Source of the DNA: S146-42 sp965371965
Lineage (GTDB): Bacteria > Planctomycetota > Phycisphaerae > Phycisphaerales > UBA1924
Direction: 5' to 3'
Length of the DNA stretch: 64,000 bases
Assembly: GCA_965371965.1 (NCBI GenBank)
Contig: CBDVAM010000001.1
Coordinates: forward strand, 1 to 64,000
In this document: positions 44,129-51,206 of the stretch, piece by piece
Layout: each line of letters begins with the position of its first letter
Position numbering within the stretch: position 1 is the first letter of the stretch
Notes under the pieces: generated by a model
The model's input: only the letters and a program-made list of their open reading frames with translations
Told to the model about the DNA's origin: nothing
The model's database searches: none
Made by a program: the position numbers and the translations under genes

Positions 44129-45856
44129 ATGATCTTGAGGTTCGCCCTATCTCTAGCCTGTGTCGCGAGCAGCTCGCTGGCGCAGGTTGCCTATGTCGAT
44201 GTCGGCGAGGAGCGGGGCTTGACTGGCTATCGGATGGCCAAGGGGCACGCGGGCGGGCTCGCTGCGGCGGACTACGACGACGACGGGGATATCGATCTGT
44301 TTCTCCCGACCGCGGAGGGGCGGGCAAACCTCCTCTTTGAGAATCAGGGCGATGGGAGCTTTGTGGAGCGGGCCCAGAGCGTCGGCCTGGCCTCGATGGG
44401 CGCGGCCCGGGCGGCGTTGTTCCTGGACTTCGACGCCGACGGCAGGCTCGATCTTCTGGTCGCGGGAGATTGCTTCTCGCCCGATCAGGGGTGCGCCGGG
44501 CAACTGCTCACGCTCTATCGCCAGCTCGCCGACGGAACATTCGTGGACGTGACCGAGCAGGCAGGACTGGATTCGCTGCTTGAGCTTGAGGCGGGCATGC
44601 ATGTGGGCGGGATGGCCGCGGGCGAACTCAATGGCGACGGCTTTCTCGATGTCTTTGTCGGGATGTGGAGCGGCCCGAACCTGCTTCTGATCAACGATCG
44701 CGCGGGCGGATTCATCGACAAGACCGACGACAGCGGGCTGGGCAGCGTTCAGGACGACAACTGGCAGCCGGTGATCCTGGACGCCAACGGCGACGGGCTC
44801 AACGACATCTTCGCCGCCGTCGATTTCACGCCCAATCGCCTGTGGCTCAATCGGGGCGACGGGACGTTCGAGGACGTTGCGTCCGAGGCCGGGGTGGACA
44901 CGGCGTGGAACGACATGGGCGTGGCGCTGGGCGATTTCGACAACGACGCCGACCTCGATATCTTCGTGTCCGAGATCTTTGACATCGACCGGCACAACGC
45001 GTTCTTCCGAAACAACACACGAGACGGCGAGGCCAGCTTCACGGAGTCTGCGGTCGAGCATGGCATCGACTGGAGCGGGTTCGCCTGGGGATGCACGTTC
45101 CTCGACGCCGACCGCGACGGCTGGCTCGATCTCGCGGTCACCAACGGCTGGGCCAATGGCGTGGGGTACGACGATCCCTCTCGCCTGTTCCACAACACCG
45201 GCGGGGCGAATCCCGTGTTCGAGGACTGGTCGGAGTTGAGCGGATTCGATGACACCGATTGGAGCAGCGGGTTGATTGCGATCGATGCCGACCGCGACGG
45301 CGACCTCGACCTGGTGCATGTAGTGAACCTGCTGACGCCCCCGCCGACGCATGCGGCCAAGTTTGACGTGCCCCCGCTCGCACGTCTGTGGGACTGCGAA
45401 CCGATCGGCGATCCGTCAAGCAACGGCTATCTGGTCGTTCGCCCGCGGATGCCCGGAGCCAACACCAGGGCGATCGGTGCGATTGTCCGGGTCGAGGCGG
45501 GCGATCTGCGCATGATGCGACCGATCATGGCGGGGGCGAGCACTCTGAGCCAGGAGCCCGCCGAGGCGTTCTTCGGGCTGGGCTCGGCGAAGGTCGCTCG
45601 GGTCACGGTCGAGTGGCCCGACGGGCAGGTGACGGTGATCGACGACGTCGCGCCCAACCAGGTGCTCGACGTTGTCAGCGAGGGATGCTCGGCACAACTC
45701 GATCTCGACGGCGACGGCGATGGCGACGCCGACGACCTGTTCCGATTCCTCGACCTCTATGTGGCCGGCTCGATTCGGGCCGACCTCGATGGAGACAACG
45801 ACGTCGATCGCGACGACTTCGAGGTGCTGATCGAGCTGTTCATCGCGGGTTGCTAA
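44129..45856 (+). CDS. Secreted FG-GAP / ASPIC-UnbV (CRTAC-like) protein with dockerin-like tail
   Basis: 575 aa from ATG 44129 with signal peptide MILRFALSLACVASSSLAQ. VCBS/FG-GAP repeats with Ca loops fill about 40-400 (DYDDDGDIDLFLP, DFDADGRLDLLVA, DANGDGLNDIFAA, DADRDGWLDLAVT). They are followed by an ASPIC/UnbV domain (NGYLVVRPRMPGANTRAIGA to VEWPDGQVTVIDDVAPNQ). The C-terminus is a dockerin-like doublet (DLDGDGDGDADDLFRFLDLY, DGDNDVDRDDFEVLIELF) ending IAGC. Extracellular; role unknown. It converges with the DUF368 gene. Confidence 0.86.
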   Translation: MILRFALSLACVASSSLAQVAYVDVGEERGLTGYRMAKGHAGGLAAADYDDDGDIDLFLPTAEGRANLLFENQGDGSFVERAQSVGLASMGAARAALFLDFDADGRLDLLVAGDCFSPDQGCAGQLLTLYRQLADGTFVDVTEQAGLDSLLELEAGMHVGGMAAGELNGDGFLDVFVGMWSGPNLLLINDRAGGFIDKTDDSGLGSVQDDNWQPVILDANGDGLNDIFAAVDFTPNRLWLNRGDGTFEDVASEAGVDTAWNDMGVALGDFDNDADLDIFVSEIFDIDRHNAFFRNNTRDGEASFTESAVEHGIDWSGFAWGCTFLDADRDGWLDLAVTNGWANGVGYDDPSRLFHNTGGANPVFEDWSELSGFDDTDWSSGLIAIDADRDGDLDLVHVVNLLTPPPTHAAKFDVPPLARLWDCEPIGDPSSNGYLVVRPRMPGANTRAIGAIVRVEAGDLRMMRPIMAGASTLSQEPAEAFFGLGSAKVARVTVEWPDGQVTVIDDVAPNQVLDVVSEGCSAQLDLDGDGDGDADDLFRFLDLYVAGSIRADLDGDNDVDRDDFEVLIELFIAGC

Positions 45857-45926
45857 GACTGAAATCGACGCGAGGCGCAAGGACTCGGGTTCGGCGTCTC
45901 TCAATGCGGGATTGCCATGCCCACAT

Positions 45927-46970
45927 TCATGATTCCCGGCGAACCGGGCGTCTCTCGCGCCCGAGATGCGAGATCCCTAGCGTTGCTCCGCCGCCGAGCA
46001 GCAGCAGGGCGAGCGAACCGGCGATCTGCCCGGCGCTTGGCGCGAAAATCTGCTCACGCCACTTGCTCGGTTCGTCTAGAAAGTCCGTGAGATTCGCGTC
46101 GGTCACGGCGATACCGCGAATCTCGTCACCGACCACCGGCTCGATCCCGCGCTTGAACGGATACAGCCCTGCGGGCGCGCCGATTACTAGTCCGAGCAGC
46201 ACGCCCAGCGTCGCCTTCTCATAGCGATGAAGCAGCCAACGGAGCAGGTTGCTCACGCCGGCGATTCCAAGCACCACGCCGATACCGACGGGCACGACGA
46301 CGCCCGCCTCTCCCAGCAACGCCGAGACGTCCGTTGCCTTGATAGCCTCCTTGACACGATCGACCGATTCGAGGATCGGCAGATATTGACCGAGCAGCAG
46401 CAGCAGGTATGCGCCGCTCACGCCGGGCAGGATCATCGCGCTCGCGCCCGCGACGCCGGCGAGCAGCAGGAGGAGCATGTTGCTGGTCCCCCCGAGACCG
46501 CCCGCCCCGGACGATTGGGCAATTGCCAGCAGGATCATCGCGATCGCGCCGCCACCGGCCCCGAGCCAGACGCGCTTGTCTGTTGGTCTGACCATCGAGA
46601 TCAGCAGGGGCACGCTTCCCCAGGTCAACCCGATGAAGATCGAGTACATGACCCAGCGTGAGTCGACCATCAATGATGCGACAACACCCGCGAGCAGCAC
46701 GATCGCGCCGACCGCGCCGCCGCCCACAACCGCGAGCACGAGGATTGACGCTGGCCTGAATCGCAAGCGCGTGATATCGCTGATGGCGTCGATGAAGCGG
46801 GTGTAGATGCCGCTGGCGACGAGCATGGTCCCGCCGCTGATCCCCGGCACGAGGTTGGCGAGGCCCATCAGCACGCCGCCGATGGCGCAGCGGATCGCCA
46901 GCATGGGCGAGATCCCCAGTCGCCCAGAGCCGGCGGTCTCGACGGCCTGGATTGTGCGATCCTCGTCCAT
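45927..46970 (-). CDS. DUF368 family undecaprenyl-phosphate transporter (PopT-like)
   Basis: 347 aa with 8-9 hydrophobic segments. The DUF368 hallmarks are present twice, as expected of its inverted repeat: GLANLVPGISGGTMLV (about 35-50) and ASAMILPGVSGAYLLLLLGQY (about 175-195). Members of this family recycle the C55-phosphate lipid carrier across the membrane for envelope polymer synthesis, which suits the neighbouring galE. It is divergent from galE with a 114-bp gap. Confidence 0.88.
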   Translation of the reverse strand: MDEDRTIQAVETAGSGRLGISPMLAIRCAIGGVLMGLANLVPGISGGTMLVASGIYTRFIDAISDITRLRFRPASILVLAVVGGGAVGAIVLLAGVVASLMVDSRWVMYSIFIGLTWGSVPLLISMVRPTDKRVWLGAGGGAIAMILLAIAQSSGAGGLGGTSNMLLLLLAGVAGASAMILPGVSGAYLLLLLGQYLPILESVDRVKEAIKATDVSALLGEAGVVVPVGIGVVLGIAGVSNLLRWLLHRYEKATLGVLLGLVIGAPAGLYPFKRGIEPVVGDEIRGIAVTDANLTDFLDEPSKWREQIFAPSAGQIAGSLALLLLGGGATLGISHLGRERRPVRRES

Positions 46971-47084
46971 GCGAGCGTCGTACCTCCATCAAAGCGACCG
47001 ACGGGCCCGATTGGCAGGCGGACCGTACGGGCCAGAGAGTATCATCGGCTCCTCGCCGAAGGAGGCGAGCATAGGGAGTAATCC

Positions 47085-48113
47085 ATGAACGTCCTTGTCA
47101 CCGGCGGCGCCGGCTACATCGGATCGCACGCCGTGCAGCGTTTGCTCAAAGACGGGCACTCGGTCGTCAGCTATGACAACCTCTTCCGGGGCCATCGCCA
47201 GCCCATGGACCTGCTCGCCAAGGGCGCCGGGGGGCGGCTCACGTTCGTCGAGGGGGACCTCGCCGATGGCGAGCGACTCGAGGCGCTTATGCGCGAGAAC
47301 TCGATCGAGACGGTTATGCACTTCGCCGCGTGGACGTATGTGGGCGAGTCGATGGAGATGCCGCTGGCGTACTACCGCAACAACACCGCGGGCGCTCTCA
47401 GCCTGGTCGAGGCCGCCGACAACGCGGGCGTCGAGCGCATCGTGTTCAGTTCGACGGCCGCGACCTACGGCGAACCCCCGGAAGACGAGATTCCGATCAA
47501 GGAATCCTGCCCGCAGGTCCCGATCAACCCCTACGGGCAGAGCAAGCTCGCGGTCGAGAAGATTCTCGAAGACTGGACACGTAGCCGCACGGACGCCGGG
47601 CGTCCCGTCGCGTTCGCCGCGTTGCGATATTTCAATGTCGCCGGGTGCGATCGCACGGGGCTCATCGGCGAGGACCACACGCCCGAGACCCACCTGATCC
47701 CGGTGATCCTGCAGGCCGCGCTGGGTCAGCGCGACGCCATCACCATCTTCGGCACCGATTACCCAACGCCCGACGGCACCTGCGTGCGCGACTACATCCA
47801 CGTCGAGGATCTCATCGACGCCCATGTGCGCGTCATGGAGGCCTTGGAACCGGGCGACCAGCGACGCTACAACCTGGGCATCGGCAACGGCCTGAGCGTG
47901 CGCGAGATCATCGACGCCGTGCTCAAGGTCACCGGCGTGGACTTTCCAATCAAGGAAGGCGAGCGGAGGCCCGGCGACCCCCCACTGCTCTATTCAGATC
48001 CCGGCGCGATCCATCGCGATCTCGGCTGGCAGGCGAAGATCACCGATGTGCACGAGATCGTGCAGAGCGCGTGGAACTGGTTCAAGGATCATCCGGACGG
48101 GTACGCGGGCTAG
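47085..48113 (+). CDS. galE: UDP-glucose 4-epimerase
   Basis: Interconverts UDP-glucose and UDP-galactose (or the N-acetyl forms), supplying envelope sugars. SDR fold of 342 aa: NAD-binding VTGGAGYIGSHAV at the start, the SSTAATYGEP segment, catalytic Y150 and K154 in YGQSKLAVEK, and the typical RYFNVAGCD and DGTCVRDYIHVEDL motifs. The ATG at 47085 follows agggag at 47071-47076. It is followed after 3 nt by the in-frame relic of an Fpg/Nei gene. Confidence 0.93.
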   Translation: MNVLVTGGAGYIGSHAVQRLLKDGHSVVSYDNLFRGHRQPMDLLAKGAGGRLTFVEGDLADGERLEALMRENSIETVMHFAAWTYVGESMEMPLAYYRNNTAGALSLVEAADNAGVERIVFSSTAATYGEPPEDEIPIKESCPQVPINPYGQSKLAVEKILEDWTRSRTDAGRPVAFAALRYFNVAGCDRTGLIGEDHTPETHLIPVILQAALGQRDAITIFGTDYPTPDGTCVRDYIHVEDLIDAHVRVMEALEPGDQRRYNLGIGNGLSVREIIDAVLKVTGVDFPIKEGERRPGDPPLLYSDPGAIHRDLGWQAKITDVHEIVQSAWNWFKDHPDGYAG

Positions 48114-48118
48114 TTTGA

Positions 48119-48301
48119 CCAGCACGAGCCCGATGCGCCTTCGACCAGGCGTGCCCGGCGTGCGCCGGGACGATCCAACGGATCCGCTACGCCGACAACG
48201 AGACCAACTATTGTCCGGCGTGCCAGACCGGCGGCAAGCTGCTGGCGGATCGGTCGATGAGCAAGTTGTTGAAGGGGGATTGGGGGAAGGAGGTCGATTA
48301 G
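48119..48301 (+). pseudogene. 3' remnant of an Fpg/Nei-family DNA glycosylase (zinc finger only)
   Basis: The frame opens after a TGA at 48116-48118, has no start codon, and reads ACPACAGTIQRIRYADNETN then YCPACQTGGKLLADRSMSKL to a TAG. This is the C-terminal CxxC...CPxC zinc finger and tail of formamidopyrimidine-DNA glycosylase-like proteins. The N-terminal catalytic domain (Pro/Glu-Leu-Pro-Glu) and helix-two-turn-helix are missing because galE ends immediately upstream. The codons are intact, so loss of the rest may be recent, or the copy may be a recombination scar. Confidence 0.75.
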
Positions 48302-48399
48302 CCCTCCCCCCGACGTCCCTGTTTTAAGAAGAGACGAGCTTCAACCCGATAGCACCCACGGGCCTGGGCTCTGGTGGCGGTTGCGTGCGCGGGAGGCGG

Positions 48400-49437
48400 A
48401 TGTCGGACGTTCTTGACCAATCCGAGGTTGATCGGCTTCTCGCGGCGGTGGACGCCGAGCCCGAGGAGGCGGAAAAGCCCGCCGCCCAGGTGTTCGCACG
48501 CAATGGCGTGGACCCGGCGACGCTGACGATCAGTGACTACGACTTCAAGCGGCCCGAGCGGGTGAGCAAGGACCAGATGCGGGCGTTGCAGACGCTGCAC
48601 GAGGCGTTCGCACGGAACTTCGGGGCCTCGCTGAGCGGGTTTCTGCGGACGATCGTGGAGGTGAAGGTCGCCTCGTGCGAGCAGATGACGTATTCGGAGT
48701 TCATCAGTGGGCTGCCGAACCCGACGAGTTTCAACCTGATCGAGCCGGACCTGCTGAGCGGGCAGATGTGCCTTGAGATCAGCCCGCTGATCATCTACCC
48801 GATCATCGACCGCCTCCTGGGGGGAACCAGCCAGGATCTGTTCATCCCGCAGAGGCCGGTGACGCTGATCGAGAGCCGGTTGATCTCGAATGTGACCGGG
48901 CGTGGGCTGACGGCCTTGAGCGAGGCATGGGCCGGCGTGCGGGAGCTGTCGTTCAAGATCTGCAGCACCGAGAGCAACCCGCAGCTCGTGCAGATCGTCG
49001 CGCCCAACGAGGTCGTGGTGGTCGTGGGCTTTGAGATCAAGCTGACGAATCGGGCGGGGACGATGAACCTGTGCATCCCCTACAACGTGATCGAGCCCGT
49101 GATGGACGAGCTGAGCGAGCAGAGCTGGTTTGGAGCAGGAAAAGCGCAGGATTCGGCGGCGAGCAGCGAGAAGGTCGGTCGCCAGCTTCGCGGAGCGGCG
49201 TTGGAGCTGACGGGGATCCTCGGTGAGACGACGATCACGCTGCGGGAGCTGAGCGAACTGAGCCCTGGGGACACGATCCTGCTCGAGAAGCGGGCGAGCG
49301 AGCCGGCGACGGTCTGGGTCGAGGGGGAGGAAAAATACCAGGCTCGGATGGGGAAATATCGAGGTCGGCGGGCCCTGGAAATCCTCGGGGCGTGGGGATC
49401 TGAGGGATCAGAGACCGGAGCGAGCGATCGCTGTTGA
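48400..49437 (+). CDS. fliM: Flagellar motor switch protein FliM
   Basis: 345 aa from ATG 48400 with gggagg 9 nt before. N-terminal DVLDQSEVDRLL (the CheY-P binding segment plus basic DYDFKRPERVSKDQMRALQTLHEAFARNF), central CheC-like domain (EFISGLPNPTSFNLI, PLIIYPIIDRLLGG), and C-terminal SpoA/FliN-like domain (LSELSPGDTILL). It forms the cytoplasmic C-ring with FliG and FliN to switch rotation. No other flagellar gene is in the window, which is unusual for fliM. It precedes the nusA cluster. Confidence 0.93.
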   Translation: MSDVLDQSEVDRLLAAVDAEPEEAEKPAAQVFARNGVDPATLTISDYDFKRPERVSKDQMRALQTLHEAFARNFGASLSGFLRTIVEVKVASCEQMTYSEFISGLPNPTSFNLIEPDLLSGQMCLEISPLIIYPIIDRLLGGTSQDLFIPQRPVTLIESRLISNVTGRGLTALSEAWAGVRELSFKICSTESNPQLVQIVAPNEVVVVVGFEIKLTNRAGTMNLCIPYNVIEPVMDELSEQSWFGAGKAQDSAASSEKVGRQLRGAALELTGILGETTITLRELSELSPGDTILLEKRASEPATVWVEGEEKYQARMGKYRGRRALEILGAWGSEGSETGASDRC

Positions 49438-49772
49438 CGCGGGCGGGTCGGGGCCCTTTGATTAGGCTGGCTCGGCGGTCTCATGGTGGGTCCGTTCGGT
49501 GCCTCGGGGCCTTTGGTCATGTGTGATGACAATGCCCATTGAGCGTTTGCTCATTGTGTCGGTTCCCTCGGGGAATCGAGGCCGGGGTGCGTTCTGCCCG
49601 ACGCGCGGTTCAGTCGGTTCGTGGAGACCTTCCATGACCTGAGCGCGAGGCAGAGCGCGGGCGCAATCCGATCCGTTTGGATCGGGGATCGCGGGCCACG
49701 GCGGGGCGTTCTTGCGCTTCGTGTGGCCCTTGGTTGTTTTTGGCGTCCCGGTGGGGCGACGGAGGCGGACGG
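49438..49772. other. 335-bp leader between fliM and nusA
   Basis: No gene is seen; rimP, which often precedes nusA, is absent. A short hairpin (tgagcgtttgctca, about 49537-49550) is the only structure noticed. The region probably holds the nusA-infB promoter. Confidence 0.45.
49761..49766 (+). promoter_or_regulatory. Shine-Dalgarno deciding the TTG start of nusA
   Basis: ggaggc lies 6 nt before TTG 49773. An ATG at 49788 has only acaggag close by; the TTG gives the family's usual N-terminus (Met-Asn-x-x-Glu). Confidence 0.6.
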
Positions 49773-51185
49773 TTGAATACACAGGAGATGCTTCGGATCA
49801 TCGATTCGATCGCGCGCGATCGGAACATCGATCGCGACCTGTTGATCGATGACCTCGAACAGGCGATGGTGACCGCGGCGCGCAAGCATCATCAGACGCT
49901 GGACGCCGAGGAGTTCGCGTGCACGATCGATCCGCTGAGCGGCGAGATCCAGATGACGCGTCACGGTGAGCCGTTCGAGATCGATCCCCAGCAGTTGGGT
50001 CGGATCGCGGCGCAAACATTCAAGCAGGTGATGATCCAGCGATTCCGCGACGACGAGCGGTCGAGCATTCTCGAGGAGTTCGGCAAGCGGATCGGGCAGA
50101 TTGTCAACGGGACGGCGCAGCGGTACGAGGGCGGGGCGTTGGTGGTCTCGATCGATCGTGCCGAGGCGTTCATGCCGCGGAGCGAGTCGATCCCGGGCGA
50201 GCAGTTCAACCCGGGCGACCGGGTGCGGTGCCTGATCCTGGACGTGCGTGACGCGGGAAGCCAGGTCAAGATCGTGGTGAGCCGCGGGCATCCGGACTTC
50301 ATCAAGCGATTGTTCGAGGTGGAGGTTCCCGAGGTCGCCGAGCGGATCATCGAGATCAAGGCGATGGCGCGCGAGGCGGGGTATCGCACGAAGGTCGCGG
50401 TCGCGTCGATCGACAGCAAGGTGGACGCGGTGGGCGCGTGCGTTGGCGTGCGCGGCAGCCGGATCAAGACGATCGTGGACGAGCTGAACGGCGAGAAGAT
50501 CGACATCGTGCGCTGGAATGAGAGCAGCCAGGTCCTGATTCAGAACGCGCTCAAGCCGGCGGAGGTCGCCGAGATCAGCTTGTGCTTCGAGCTCGGGCGG
50601 GCGACGGTCGTGGTTCGCGAGGACCAGCTGAGCCTTGCGATCGGCAAACGCGGACAGAATGTGCGTCTTGCGGCGAGGCTGACGGGCTGGGATGTTGACA
50701 TCCTGACGCCCGAGGAGTTCAACAAGGGCCTGGAGATTCTGTCAGCGACGCTGCAGGAGATCGAGGGAATCGATGAGCAGAAGGTGGACCGCCTGGCGAC
50801 GCTGGGCATGGTCAGCGTGTTCGACGTGGAAGAGGTTGGCGTCGATCTGCTGATGACCGAGCTGGAGATCAGCACGGAACTCGCCGAGCATGTGGTGGAG
50901 GTTTCCTCCGAGCGTGCGCGCGAGGTGGCAGTGATAATGGAGAAGGAAAAGGAAGAGGCCCAGCGTCGTCGCCAGGAAGAGATGGCCGCGGCGGAGGGCG
51001 TGCTGGGTGGCGATGCGGGGCTCGCGGGGGTAGACGCCGAGACCGCTGCGGCAGCAATACTTGGTGCCGGGTCGGTGGCGGTCGAGGCGAGCGAGACGCC
51101 CGCCGAGGACGATGGAAAAAGCGACGCGCGTGCTGCTGATATTCTCGGCGGCGGTGCGGTCGAGTCGGACGTGGAACAGAGCTGA
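49773..51185 (+). CDS. nusA: Transcription termination/antitermination protein NusA
   Basis: Binds RNA polymerase and RNA to modulate pausing and termination. 470 aa from TTG 49773 (MNTQEMLRIIDSIARDRNIDR). N-terminal domain (1-125), S1 (GTAQRYEGGALVVSIDRAEAFMP), KH1 and KH2 (GACVGVRGSRIKTIVDELNGEKIDI; LSLAIGKRGQNVRLAARLTG), an HhH-like segment around GIDEQKVDRLATLGM, and an Ala-rich acidic tail with a QRRRQEE segment. It is first in the nusA-infB-rbfA cluster, with infB 21 nt downstream. Confidence 0.95.
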   Translation: MNTQEMLRIIDSIARDRNIDRDLLIDDLEQAMVTAARKHHQTLDAEEFACTIDPLSGEIQMTRHGEPFEIDPQQLGRIAAQTFKQVMIQRFRDDERSSILEEFGKRIGQIVNGTAQRYEGGALVVSIDRAEAFMPRSESIPGEQFNPGDRVRCLILDVRDAGSQVKIVVSRGHPDFIKRLFEVEVPEVAERIIEIKAMAREAGYRTKVAVASIDSKVDAVGACVGVRGSRIKTIVDELNGEKIDIVRWNESSQVLIQNALKPAEVAEISLCFELGRATVVVREDQLSLAIGKRGQNVRLAARLTGWDVDILTPEEFNKGLEILSATLQEIEGIDEQKVDRLATLGMVSVFDVEEVGVDLLMTELEISTELAEHVVEVSSERAREVAVIMEKEKEEAQRRRQEEMAAAEGVLGGDAGLAGVDAETAAAAILGAGSVAVEASETPAEDDGKSDARAADILGGGAVESDVEQS

Positions 51186-51206
51186 ATCAGAGGATCGGAG
51201 TGACGC

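Noticed and set aside
48046..48327. 93-aa plus-strand frame overlapping the galE end
   Set aside because: Wrong frame relative to the zinc-finger remnant; Arg/Pro-rich shadow.
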